Assembly: GCA_030653435.1 (NCBI GenBank)
Contig: JAURZI010000135.1
Span: 89,518 to 153,517, forward strand
Direction: 5' to 3'
DNA: 64,000 nt
From: Methylovulum sp.
GTDB lineage: Bacteria > Pseudomonadota > Gammaproteobacteria > Methylococcales > Methylomonadaceae
Shown: piece after piece, positions 17,693 through 26,160 of the stretch
Numbering within the stretch: the first letter of the stretch is position 1
Layout of the letters: every line of letters begins with the position of its first letter
Program-made: the position numbers and the translations under genes
Notes under the pieces: model-generated
Told to the model about the DNA's origin: nothing
The model's input: the letters and a program-made list of their open reading frames with translations, nothing else
The model's database searches: none

Positions 17693-18259
17693 GACGGGAC
17701 TATCCTGATAGCGGGTTGTTTATATTTAACTGATTGAATTTAATTATAAATTTGTAGTAAAAGCAGAGGTTTTTCCGGTTCGATGGGTCTATGTTGGTGC
17801 GAATTATGGGGTTGTTTGTTTGTTATGGTGCAATGCGGCTAGTCTGGGGCGGGCTCGTTGTGTTTGTGTTAACGGCTACAGGCGGGCGGTGTCGGTAATG
17901 ATATGCCTTGTCTTCAGGTATTGAAAGCATGGGCGGCGTTATTAGCCGTAAGCGGCCTGGAATGTACCTGGAGCTACTGCGGATAAGCGTGCTGTTGCTT
18001 TCGGGGTATTTAGATATGGTGTGATAATTGCTTGTTTTTGCTCAGGCGCTTTGTTGGCTGTTAACCATTAAGAGTCATGCTTAAGCCCTCATCTATTATC
18101 AAATTAAATGTATTCTGTTGTTATGCGAAAGCTTGGGCCGAACCATTATCATCTAATACGGCGTTAATGCCGACCATAAAATAACCGCCATGCCTTGCGG
18201 TTATTGTTTTGCATGCAGGGATTATCTTGCGGCGTTATTTCCAAGTGGGGATATTTTAT
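17693..18259. other. Intergenic region between divergent genes
   Basis: About 570 bp separate the leftward TIGR03032 gene from the rightward Cache-CheW gene, so it must hold at least two promoters. The first 60 bases left of 17760 are AT-rich. The only strong structure is a hairpin at 18181-18204. No open frame of convincing composition was seen. Confidence 0.6.
18181..18208 (+). terminator. Terminator-like hairpin in the leader of the Cache-CheW gene
   Basis: ATAACCGC (18181-18188) pairs perfectly with GCGGTTAT (18197-18204) across an 8-base loop and is followed by TGTTTT. It sits about 55 bp before the ATG at 18260. It could be an attenuator or could stop read-through from the left. A promoter between it and the gene would have to be very close. 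Confidence 0.5.
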
Positions 18260-20920
18260 ATGACGCGTTATAAAAACATTGAGTTGGATGACCGCTTGAT
18301 CGGTGTTATCCGTCACATGAACGCAGTGGAAGAGTATCGGGAGGTGTTGCAGGGCTTGCAGGCTGTTTGGGACAACCTGACTTTGCTGGGGCAGATGTCT
18401 GGGGTAGGCACCGATATGAACTCCTCCCGTCAGGCCTTTAATCTGCTGACCAGTACCTTGCTCAACCAGCTGGGCGGCGAGATCCTAAAAAAATCGGTCA
18501 TGGAAATGATAGCCAAGGCCCAGGTGGCGATTGATATTTTGGTGCGTAATTTGTTTGAACGTACTGCCGATATCGGTTTTTTGGCCACCGATGAGGACGT
18601 GCGCCAGTTCGTGCTGGCGATGGCGGAAAAAAATAATGATTTTCACCATATCAATAAACTCAGGGCGCAACGCGCCAGTATTCTCGTGCGTTTCGGCGAA
18701 TATGTGCAGAAGTATTCGGTTTATTCGGATATTGTGGTGATGGACACTTCGGGCAAAGTGTTGGTCAGGCTGGATGATAGCGTAGTCGTTGAGCGCAGTA
18801 ATGACCCGTTGGTTGTCGAGGCGCTGACGACGCAGGCGGCTTATGTTGAAACCTACCGCGAGCATGACCTGTTGCCGGGCCAGACTACCCTGGGCTATTC
18901 GTTTCGGGTGACGGGCGATAACGGCCAGCCCATAGGTGTGTTGTTTCTGTGTTTTCGCTTTGAGAATGAAATGGAGAGTATTTTTGGCAATCTGGTGAGC
19001 CAGGACGACTGGTCGGTGATTACGCTGATCGACGATACGGGACGGGTGGTTGCCAGTTCCGATGCTTACCATATCCCGCTGGGCGCCCGTATGGAACCGG
19101 TGCTGGATGCCGATTACCGTATCGTCCGCTTTGGCGGGCTGGAATATTTGGCGACCACGCGACCGACGCAAGGCTACCAGGGTTATATGGGGACGGGCTG
19201 GTTTGGGCATGTGATGCTGCCCGTCCAGCATGCGTTTAACAAAGATTCGTCCGATATGTTGCGGGATGTGGAGCCGGAAGTCTTGGCCACGATGATGGGC
19301 AGTCCGTCGTTGTTTGGCGATGCCTTGCGTAGTATTCCTGCCCAGGCGGAAAGCATATTGGCCGATGTGAACCGGTCGGTATGGAATGGCCATGTCCGCT
19401 TGGGCAGCGCCAATCAGTCCGTTGACCCTTATTTTTCCAAAATCTTGCTCAGAGAGATCAGCAATACGGGCGGCAAGACCAAGGATGTGTTTGAACGCTC
19501 TATCGCCAACTTGCATGAAACTGTCGTCTCGGCGATTCTTCAGGACAGCCCTTTCCTGGCATCGTTGGCCATCGATATTATGGACCGCAACCTTTACGAA
19601 CGGGCCAATGATTGCCGTTGGTGGGCGTTGACGTCCGATTTCCGCAGCTTGTTGACCGATGGGCAAGTGGATGAGGAGGGCACTAAATGCTTGAGTGACA
19701 TACTCTGGGGCATTAATGACTTGTATACCGTCTATACGAATCTGATCCTGTTTGATGCAGAAGGCCGCATCGTGGCGGTATCTAACCAGGATGAAGCCCG
19801 TCTGGTAGGCAAGACCTTGACTGAAGAATGGGTGGGAAGGGTGCTGGCGCTGAGTGATTCGCAAAGCTATGCGGTATCCGCTTTTAATGCCACGCCACTT
19901 TATGGCGGGCGTTATACCTATATATACGGCGCGGCGGTGCGCGCACCGGGCAGGAATACCGTGGTGGGCGGAGTCGGGATTGTCTTCGATTCCGAACTGC
20001 AGTTTTCGGCCATGTTGCGCGACGCCTTGCCGCGGGCTGAGAATGGTGAGGCGGTCATCGGCGCTTTCGCCGTGTTTGTTGACCGTAGCGGCAGGGTTAT
20101 CGCCTGTTCGGATGAGACCTATACACCCGGTTCATGGCTGTGCGTGGATACGCATTATTTATCGCTGGAGGCTGGTGAATCCCGTACAGGAGTGGTACGG
20201 CACAATGGCCGTTATTACACGATAGGTGCACGCATGAGCGCCGGTTACCGCGAATTCAATAATACTGCTGACAGTAGTTACCGCAATGATGTGATTGCAC
20301 AGGTCTTTTTGCCGTTGTGCGATGCTGTCGAGCAAGAGCAGGGCGATCTGGATGCTCGGGTCATTATCCAGTCCGACCGCGGCACCGATGGCGAAACGGT
20401 GGGTATCGCCACCTTCCACATCGGCGGCAAATGGTTTTGGCTACGAGCGGACAGTGTCGTGGAAGCGGTCGACCCGGGCAGCATGACCGATATATCGCCT
20501 GCATTTAAGGCGGGGTCAACGTTTGTCGGTTATTTCAAATACCGGGGCGAAATCATCCCCTTATACGATGTGGCTGCGCTGGTTAAGGCTAAATCCAGCT
20601 TGCCGGTAGGCAAACGGCAAGTCATTATTGTACGCAGGAAAGAGGGTTCCCAATTGGGCATTCTTGCTGACGCCTTGGGGGAAATCACCGAAATAGCGGT
20701 CAGCCGTTTACGCCCTCTGCCCACCGGCATGGCGGGCGGAAATGTGATGGGCGAGGCCATAGTCAGCAACGATATAAACAGCAAAACGCAAATGGTGCTG
20801 GCTTTGGTGCTGGATATTGACCGCATTGCGGTCAGTATGAGCACTAACGCGGCAGCTGGTGCAGCCATGGCGGCTGTTCTTCCCAACGGTATCGTCCGTG
20901 GCATGGAAAATGGGGAGTGA
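18260..20920 (+). CDS. Soluble double-Cache sensor protein with C-terminal CheW domain
   Basis: Protein of 886 aa using ATG 18260 (MTRYKNIEL), with a GTGGGGAT ribosome site; an earlier in-frame ATG lies at 18209. Two similar helical-plus-Cache units follow one another: IDILVRNLFERTADIGFL (near residue 97) and IDIMDRNLYERANDCRWW (near 438) mark their starts, each followed by a ligand-binding Cache-like domain (IVVMDTSGKVLVR; LILFDAEGRIVAV). The last 150 residues are a CheW domain (GIATFHIGGKWFWLRADSV, YRGEIIPLYDV, LGILADALGEI). No membrane segment, HAMP or methyl-accepting domain is evident, so it is probably cytoplasmic and docks a chemosensory array through CheW. No other che genes are nearby. 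Confidence 0.85.
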   Translation: MTRYKNIELDDRLIGVIRHMNAVEEYREVLQGLQAVWDNLTLLGQMSGVGTDMNSSRQAFNLLTSTLLNQLGGEILKKSVMEMIAKAQVAIDILVRNLFERTADIGFLATDEDVRQFVLAMAEKNNDFHHINKLRAQRASILVRFGEYVQKYSVYSDIVVMDTSGKVLVRLDDSVVVERSNDPLVVEALTTQAAYVETYREHDLLPGQTTLGYSFRVTGDNGQPIGVLFLCFRFENEMESIFGNLVSQDDWSVITLIDDTGRVVASSDAYHIPLGARMEPVLDADYRIVRFGGLEYLATTRPTQGYQGYMGTGWFGHVMLPVQHAFNKDSSDMLRDVEPEVLATMMGSPSLFGDALRSIPAQAESILADVNRSVWNGHVRLGSANQSVDPYFSKILLREISNTGGKTKDVFERSIANLHETVVSAILQDSPFLASLAIDIMDRNLYERANDCRWWALTSDFRSLLTDGQVDEEGTKCLSDILWGINDLYTVYTNLILFDAEGRIVAVSNQDEARLVGKTLTEEWVGRVLALSDSQSYAVSAFNATPLYGGRYTYIYGAAVRAPGRNTVVGGVGIVFDSELQFSAMLRDALPRAENGEAVIGAFAVFVDRSGRVIACSDETYTPGSWLCVDTHYLSLEAGESRTGVVRHNGRYYTIGARMSAGYREFNNTADSSYRNDVIAQVFLPLCDAVEQEQGDLDARVIIQSDRGTDGETVGIATFHIGGKWFWLRADSVVEAVDPGSMTDISPAFKAGSTFVGYFKYRGEIIPLYDVAALVKAKSSLPVGKRQVIIVRRKEGSQLGILADALGEITEIAVSRLRPLPTGMAGGNVMGEAIVSNDINSKTQMVLALVLDIDRIAVSMSTNAAAGAAMAAVLPNGIVRGMENGE

Positions 20921-21011
20921 TGCTGCTGCTGGACTGTGCAGGTAGGCCAGCCAGACGCTGGTGTTTGCAGTGGAGGTGTGGGGCGCCCACGGATGCGTAT
21001 ATTTTCGGATA

Positions 21012-21203
21012 AAAGCTGCATCTCCCACCTGTGCCGGTATGCGCTTTCGTCCTTGAACCGGCGGTTCAAGTGGGGGCACGGCCGACCAATCAGGCTTCCC
21101 GTATAAAACGGGCCTGCACACCATGGTAGACATCAGCCCCCGGGGGTAATACAGGTTCAGGAAACACCCAGCACACTGTCGGGCACTGCAGGAGATACAG
21201 GTG
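21012..21203 (-). ncRNA. ssrS: 6S RNA
   Basis: Read on the minus strand, CTGTATCTCC (21200-21191) pairs with GGGAGATGCAG (21026-21016), and GTGCC pairs with GGCAC just inside, closing a rod of about 190 bases. Inside lies a large central bubble, and the 3' side carries the hairpin CTTGAACCGCCGGTTCAAGG, nearly identical to the CTTGAACC...GGTTCAAGG hairpin of E. coli 6S RNA. It follows zapA on the same strand, the classic zapA-ssrS order. 6S RNA binds sigma70 RNA polymerase and damps transcription in stationary phase. Ends are approximate. The usual downstream ygfA is absent. Confidence 0.88.
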
Positions 21204-21218
21204 AATAGTTTAGCGTGT

Positions 21219-21518
21219 TTAAGGCTTTTCTAAAACGTTTTCTATTTTGTGGCTGATATTAGCCAAACATTCGCCCAAGCTTAGTTTTAGAGACGCATTT
21301 TGGTTTTTTAAGACCTGCAATTCATGGGCCAGATTAAGGGCTGCCATGACCGCGATTCTGTCTGCACCGTTCACTTTACCGGAATCACGCATCTTACGCA
21401 TTTGTGCATCCAGTTGCTGTGCAGAATGCATCAGGTCATCCTGTTCTTCCTCGTCGCAAACAATTCTGTATTCTTTGCCCATAATCAGCAGCAATACGGA
21501 TTGGGGTTTATTATTCAT
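21219..21518 (-). CDS. zapA: Cell division protein ZapA
   Basis: Small protein of 99 aa that binds and bundles FtsZ at the division ring. It starts with VLLLIMGKEYRIVCDEEEQDDLMHSAQQLD, the ZapA globular head, and continues into a coiled coil (DRIAVMAALNLAHELQVLKNQN), as in the family. It overlaps the zapB-like gene upstream by 4 bases and is followed by 6S RNA. Confidence 0.93.
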   Translation of the reverse strand: MNNKPQSVLLLIMGKEYRIVCDEEEQDDLMHSAQQLDAQMRKMRDSGKVNGADRIAVMAALNLAHELQVLKNQNASLKLSLGECLANISHKIENVLEKP

Positions 21519-21742
21519 ACGTCGTGCTCCATTGCTTTTAGGCGGGTAATCATGGCCTCAACTCGGGTTTTGGCTAAAGCTGTTTTTTCCAATAGTTGGG
21601 TTTTTTCCTGGACTAAGGCTTCCTGTTTTGTTTTTAACGTGTGGTTTTCATTTTTCACGGCATAATATTGTACGATAAGCTGATCCAGTTTATCTTCGAG
21701 TTCTTTTAGTTCGATAGGTTGGTCGTTGGGTGATGATGTCAT
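21515..21742 (-). CDS. Short coiled-coil protein, TIGR02449/ZapB-like
   Basis: Protein of 75 aa made of heptad-like helix (LKELEDKLDQLIVQYYAVKNENHTLKTKQ). Proteins of this size and composition (TIGR02449 family) are encoded directly upstream of zapA in many gammaproteobacteria and are considered ZapB-like division factors. The stop overlaps the zapA start, so the two are probably translated together. The division role is inferred from context. Confidence 0.85.
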   Translation of the reverse strand: MTSSPNDQPIELKELEDKLDQLIVQYYAVKNENHTLKTKQEALVQEKTQLLEKTALAKTRVEAMITRLKAMEHDV

Positions 21743-21911
21743 GGCGGTAACAGAGGCTTTATTTAAAGTAAGCGTTTCACACTGCTGAAATTTCAGGTAA
21801 AAAGGGCTGGCGGGTGTTGGTCGTGGGGATTAACGACGCACCTCTAATGGGAACAATGGTAGCATAAGCGCTATTTTTCTTTTAGCTATAGTGAACAATA
21901 ATGTGGGATTT

Positions 21912-22460
21912 ATGAGTTATCCGATAGTGAATGCGATATTCATGAAAACAGCTGCCGATTTGTCGGCAGCTGAGGCGCATGGCATGGCGGTTGGCATGCT
22001 CTGCGCCAATGACCGGACAACGGCGGAATACTGGTTGTCGGAGTTGTTGGACAATGAAAGCCCGATAGGGGCTGCGGAACAACAGGTGCTGGTGCGCTTG
22101 TTTGACGAAACGCGGCGTTTGCTGGCGAGTGATGACTTTGCTTTCGACCTGTTTTTGCCGGATGACGATACGGCTTTAAACCATCAGGTCTTGGCATTAA
22201 AAAACTGGTGCCAGGGTTTTTTGTTCGGCATAGGCGCTACCCATCTGGTCTCCGGCATTAGCAAAGAAGTACAGGAAATACTGAAGGATATTAGTGAGTT
22301 TACCAAGCTGGATACCGATGTGGAAGGCGAAGAAGATGAACGTGCTTATACTGAAATTACCGAATATTTAAGGTCAGCAGTGCTGTTGTTGCGGGACGAG
22401 TTTAGCGTCCAGTCTGAGGACGGCACGCCAGGAGACGGGTTTGAAACAAACAGAGTTTAA
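21912..22460 (+). CDS. ygfB: YgfB / UPF0149 family protein
   Basis: Protein of 182 aa from ATG 21912 (MSYPIVNAIF). An in-frame GTG at 21891 would add 7 residues and cannot be excluded. Family marks are LSAAEAHGMAVGMLCAN at the N terminus, FDLFLPDDDTALNHQVLALKNWCQGFLFGIG in the middle and the acidic stretch DVEGEEDERAYTEITEYLRSAVLLL near the end. YgfB precedes pepP and ubiH in many gammaproteobacteria, as here. Its biochemical role is not firmly settled; in Pseudomonas it affects expression of a beta-lactam resistance pathway. Confidence 0.9.
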   Translation: MSYPIVNAIFMKTAADLSAAEAHGMAVGMLCANDRTTAEYWLSELLDNESPIGAAEQQVLVRLFDETRRLLASDDFAFDLFLPDDDTALNHQVLALKNWCQGFLFGIGATHLVSGISKEVQEILKDISEFTKLDTDVEGEEDERAYTEITEYLRSAVLLLRDEFSVQSEDGTPGDGFETNRV

Positions 22461-23751
22461 AAGACGCCGCAAGCAATTGATGCAGCGCATCGGCAAGGAC
22501 AATATCGCATTAATCGGCAGCGCGCCGGTGCGTACTCGTAACCGTGATGTGGATTATCCGTTTCGGCAGGATAGCGATTTTTATTATTTGACGGGGTTTA
22601 ATGAGCCGGATTCGGTGGCGGTATTTATTCCAGGCCGCGAGCAGGGCGAATATATTTTATTTTGCCGCGAATTCGATGAAAAAAAGGCCTTGTGGGAAGG
22701 TGCACATGCCGGATTGGAAGGTGCGACCCGACATTATGATGCCGACGATGCGTTCCCGATAGACGATTTGGACGATATTCTGCCCGGCATGCTGGAAGGT
22801 AAAACCAAGGTATTTTACCCGATGGGTCGCGACCCCGAATTCGACCACGGTCTGCTGGAATGGATCAACCATATCCGTAGCCAATCCAGAAGCGGTCTGG
22901 TTGCACCCGGCGAGTTGATTTCCCTTGAGCCTATACTGCATGAAATGCGCCTGTTTAAAAGCGCTGCCGAACTGAAACTGATGCGCCGCGCCGCTGAAGT
23001 CTCGGCGGCCGCGCATGTCAGGGCCATGCAGGTTTGTAAAGCCGGGATGTATGAATATCAGATAGAAGCGGAACTGATTTACCATTTTGTCCAGAGCGGC
23101 TTACGCGCGGTTGCTTATCCTTCCATTGTCGCTGCCGGAAAAAATGCCTGCACATTACATTACACTGAAAATACCGGCAAATTGAAAAACGGCGATTTGC
23201 TGCTGATTGATGCCGGCGCGGAATGTGACCATTATGCTGCGGATATTACCCGCACCTTTCCGATATCGGGCTGTTTCAGCGAACCGCAAAAACAATTGTA
23301 TCAATTGGTGCTGGATGCCCAGGCGGCGGCTATCGAACAGATCAAACCGGGTGCGGCATGGCATTTTGCCCATGATGCCGCCGTCGAAACGCTGACGAAA
23401 GGTCTAGTGAGTTTGGGTTTGCTTAAAGGTCGGATAAAAAAACTCATCAAGGACGAAAAATATAAACCGTTTTATATGCACCGCACAGGCCATTGGCTGG
23501 GCATGGACGTGCATGATGTGGGCGATTATAAAATCAACCAGGAATGGCGCACCCTGGAAGCCGGTATGGTATTGACGGTGGAGCCGGGTCTTTATATTCC
23601 GGTCGATTGTAAAACCGTCGATGAAAAATGGCGCGGCATAGGCATACGCATAGAAGACGATGTGTTGGTGACAGCCAAAGGGCATGAAATTTTGACTACC
23701 GGCGCACCGAAAACCATAGCCGCGATTGAAGCACTGATGCAGGTGGACTGA
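22441..23751 (+). CDS. pepP: Xaa-Pro aminopeptidase (PepP)
   Basis: Metallopeptidase of the M24B family, 436 aa, which removes N-terminal residues before proline. The N-terminal domain includes RTRNRDVDYPFRQDSDFYYLTGF. The pita-bread catalytic domain shows the two-metal ligands in LLIDAGAECDHYAADITRTF (Asp, Asp), TGHWLGMDVHDVG (His), TVEPGLY (Glu) and GIRIEDD (Glu). Start is TTG 22441 with an AGGAGACGGG site just upstream, 20 bases inside ygfB. The stop overlaps the ubiH ATG by one base. Confidence 0.94.
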   Translation: MKQTEFKRRRKQLMQRIGKDNIALIGSAPVRTRNRDVDYPFRQDSDFYYLTGFNEPDSVAVFIPGREQGEYILFCREFDEKKALWEGAHAGLEGATRHYDADDAFPIDDLDDILPGMLEGKTKVFYPMGRDPEFDHGLLEWINHIRSQSRSGLVAPGELISLEPILHEMRLFKSAAELKLMRRAAEVSAAAHVRAMQVCKAGMYEYQIEAELIYHFVQSGLRAVAYPSIVAAGKNACTLHYTENTGKLKNGDLLLIDAGAECDHYAADITRTFPISGCFSEPQKQLYQLVLDAQAAAIEQIKPGAAWHFAHDAAVETLTKGLVSLGLLKGRIKKLIKDEKYKPFYMHRTGHWLGMDVHDVGDYKINQEWRTLEAGMVLTVEPGLYIPVDCKTVDEKWRGIGIRIEDDVLVTAKGHEILTTGAPKTIAAIEALMQVD

Positions 23752-24938
23752 TGCAGTCTGATTATGATTTGCTGATTGTTGGCGGCGGTTTGGCGGGCAT
23801 GTGTCTGGCGCTGGCATTAAAAGACGCCGGGCTTAAGTTGGCGATAGTCGAAGCCAGTACGCGCGGGCAGCGGTATGCGTCTCCAGCCGGTGACCGTGCG
23901 TTGGCGTTAGCGGCAGGCACCGTCGAAGTGCTGGCGGAGTTGGGTGTTTGGCAAGGTATCACCGATAAAGCTACGGCAATCAGCCATATCCATGTTTCTG
24001 ACCGTGGTCATTTTGGTAAAGTCCGTTTGTCGGCGGTAAAAGAAAACGTCGCGGCATTGGGCTATGTGATTACCGCGCGCGATATTGAAACGCATCTGGC
24101 CGAACTGGTGGAACAGGCCGGCATCTCGGTACACTGCCCGGCGCGCGTTGTTGGCCTGATGTCCGGCTCAGGCGAAGTCAACGCCAGTTTAAAAAATGCT
24201 GACGAGACATGGACTGTTTCAGCAAAATTGCTGGTGGGTGCCGATGGCGGCAATTCCTCGGTGCGGCAGTTGCTGGATATTCCCCAACAACTTACCGATT
24301 ATCAACAAACGGCATTGGTGACTACGGTAAAAGCGGGCATTCCCCATAACAACACCGCATTTGAACGTTTTACCGCATCCGGGCCTTTGGCTTTGCTGCC
24401 GGTCGCGAAAAACCATTGTTCAGTTGTCTGGACGCGTGGCACCGAAGATGCCGCAGCCTTGATGCTGGGCAGCGAAGCCGATTTTATCGCTGAATTGCAA
24501 CACTGTTTCGGCTACCGCTTGGGCGAACTCAACTTGGCAGCTCCCAGGCGCAGTTTCCCTTTGTCACTAATACGTGCAGAACGCATGCTGGCAGGCCGTG
24601 CGCTAATCATAGGCAATGCAGTGCACCAGCTACACCCCGTAGCGGGCCAGGGTTTTAACCTAGGCTTGCGGGATGTCGTGGAACTGGCTGAGTGTCTGGT
24701 GCAAGCCGCAAGCAATGGCGCCGATATCGGCGCGGCAGAAATCTTAACCGCTTATACACAGGCGAGGCAGCAAGATCATGACCGGGTCATCGGTTTTACC
24801 GACAGCGTCGTCAAAATTTTTTCGAATGACTGGCTGGCTCTCGCCGCCGCCAGAAATATCGGGCTTGCTGTGCTTGACCATATCCCTGGCGCTAAAAGCA
24901 TGCTAACCAGACAGGCGATGGGTTTTTCCGGAAAATAA
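23751..24938 (+). CDS. ubiH: FAD-dependent ubiquinone hydroxylase UbiH
   Basis: Aromatic-ring monooxygenase of 395 aa in ubiquinone biosynthesis. An N-terminal FAD-binding fold DLLIVGGGLAGMCLALAL, the LLVGADGGNSSVRQLL segment near 170, and ALIIGNAVHQLHPVAGQGFNLGLRDV near 288 are all intact; the last matches UbiH more closely than UbiF or UbiI. It follows ygfB and pepP in the usual order and overlaps pepP by one base. A downstream ubiI-like gene, frequent elsewhere, is missing; mobile-element remnants start there instead. Confidence 0.9.
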   Translation: MQSDYDLLIVGGGLAGMCLALALKDAGLKLAIVEASTRGQRYASPAGDRALALAAGTVEVLAELGVWQGITDKATAISHIHVSDRGHFGKVRLSAVKENVAALGYVITARDIETHLAELVEQAGISVHCPARVVGLMSGSGEVNASLKNADETWTVSAKLLVGADGGNSSVRQLLDIPQQLTDYQQTALVTTVKAGIPHNNTAFERFTASGPLALLPVAKNHCSVVWTRGTEDAAALMLGSEADFIAELQHCFGYRLGELNLAAPRRSFPLSLIRAERMLAGRALIIGNAVHQLHPVAGQGFNLGLRDVVELAECLVQAASNGADIGAAEILTAYTQARQQDHDRVIGFTDSVVKIFSNDWLALAAARNIGLAVLDHIPGAKSMLTRQAMGFSGK

Positions 24939-25069
24939 GTGGTCGTTTTTCAAAAGCCACCCCAAATGTCCGGTTAGAACCATGCGGCTATGTGGGATGC
25001 GGACAATTTCTGCTGACAACTCCAGTAAAAAATAGGCCGTCGGCTAACGCTACGTGAACCATCAATAAT

Positions 25070-25230
25070 ATCAGCCCTTATTGCCAAGCTCTGTAGATAT
25101 AAGCGGCATTTCTAAACGAGGTTGGACTTCTGAAAGATAGGCTTTGGTTTTCTGGTTCCCCAAATCATGCGGTCATAGCTCTTCACCGCGTTTAAGTCAT
25201 TTTGGGCTTCTGTTGATAAGCTGTATCCCT
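25070..25230 (-). pseudogene. Frameshifted gene remnant of unknown identity
   Basis: On the minus strand an open stretch reads LSTEAQNDLNAVKSYDRMIWG. After a shift of frame it goes on as TKAYLSEVQPRLEMPL and ISTELGNKG to a TGA at 25072-25070. Both halves look like real protein, which suggests the C-terminal end of a gene broken by one indel. The family was not recognised. It could be spurious. Confidence 0.35.
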
Positions 25231-25240
25231 GTATGAGTCA

Positions 25241-25425
25241 CTACTCCCATCTGATTCAAAAAGCGTTGAAGATTTTGCCAGAGCTCATGATTCAGCCTTT
25301 TCTCTCCGCGCGCTGTACGCGCCATCGGCGGTTCGATACCGGAAAAGGCGCGCGCGGCGCGCCCTACGTTTTGTGTGACGGTAGGCGTTGCCGGTTTTCA
25401 AAACGTAGACGTTTTCTCGATCAGA
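25241..25425 (-). mobile_element. MITE-like inverted-repeat element, copy 1
   Basis: Begins CTACTCCCATCTGA and contains, in reverse orientation, the same blocks as the element at 44126-44306: the CTCTGGCAAAA/CTTCAACGC block, a central GCGCGCCCTACG palindrome and the AAAACGTAGACGTTTTCTCGATCAGA end. The far terminal repeat is degraded (ATCAGATTTAAC). No coding capacity. It probably spread with a transposase supplied in trans. Confidence 0.65.
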
Positions 25426-25454
25426 TTTAACATTTTTATGTCTACAAACCTGTA

Positions 25455-25843
25455 AAAATCAGGCTTGTTTGTTAAAAGACTTTTGCACCGCTACCCAGTG
25501 GTTGATCCCGGACTTTTTTTAAGCCGGTCCAGTTTGTTCAACTGGCCTATCTTGGCGTACAGGCGTTCCGGTTCGCTTTGTGGGTCAATGGACATTGGGC
25601 CGCGCTTCACGTCAAACAACTGTCCGGCATTTTCCGGCAACGCCTTTTTCCAGAGGCCGACTTGTGTCGGGTGGACGCCGAACTTCTGGGCTATCTCGTT
25701 CACCGTTTTGTTGCCTTCCCCCCTCCAACACCACTTTCGCTTTTTGTGCGCCGGACATGATCGTGCGTTTTTTTTTCACTCATACAGCCTACCTTTTTAT
25801 GATAGGCACCATCTTAAACTATTGTCTGTCTTTTTGGGGTCCA
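25455..25843 (-). pseudogene. IS3-family transposase OrfA remnant with frameshifts
   Basis: On the minus strand the element begins with TGGACCCCAAAAAGACAGAC at 25843, typical of an IS3-family terminal repeat. Then comes an orfA with the start of the helix-turn-helix domain (AQKAKVVLEG), a frame change, and VNEIAQKFGVHPTQVGLWKKAL, the recognition segment. A second shift precedes the tail, where KSFNKQA ends at about 25460. The orfB integrase and the right-hand repeat are absent, so the copy is dead. Confidence 0.75.
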
Positions 25844-25949
25844 CTATAGCTTTGAGTAGCTGGGTTCAACAGCCGGATGCGAAAAACAGCATGCCCGGTG
25901 GTGTGAGATATAACGGGCGAAATCCCGTTATCTTCACACTATCGGTGAG

Positions 25950-26008
25950 AAAAGGCTGAATAATGACCTCTGGTAAAAACTTCAGCGCTTTTCGACTCAG
26001 AGGGAGTA
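25950..26008 (+). mobile_element. MITE-like element, half copy
   Basis: AAAGGCTGAATAATGACCTC followed by TGGTAAAAACTTCAGCGCTT and ending CGACTCAGAGGGAGTA matches the right-hand 58 bases of the element at 44126-44306 with a few mismatches. The left half is missing. The element is in the opposite orientation to the copy at 25241. Confidence 0.65.
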
Positions 26009-26160
26009 GGTCGAAAATCAATCATACCGGGCCATTTATGAAATATAATATTAATATCTGTTAAACAATGCCGTCATCAGCATATAGCCCTTGTCCTGAT
26101 GGCGGAGCCGCCCGTAACACCGGCAAGACTATTTTCCCCCGACACTGGAGCACATCAGAC

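Larger units (their letters stand above)
24939..26160. other. Gene-poor region rich in mobile-element remnants
   Basis: About 1.2 kb between ubiH and the ABC transporter holds no intact gene. It contains a frameshifted peptide remnant (25070-25230), an inverted-repeat element (25241-25425), a broken IS3-type orfA (25455-25843) and half of a second inverted-repeat element (25950-26008). It reads as repeated insertion and decay. Confidence 0.7.

Noticed and set aside
18485..19864. 459-aa frame on the minus strand inside the Cache-CheW gene
   Set aside because: It mirrors the real gene in the opposite frame, has no recognisable domain and no ribosome site.
26068..26160. Longer start of the ABC transporter at 26068
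   Set aside because: The extra residues are not like the family and no ribosome site supports it; ATG 26161 fits better.
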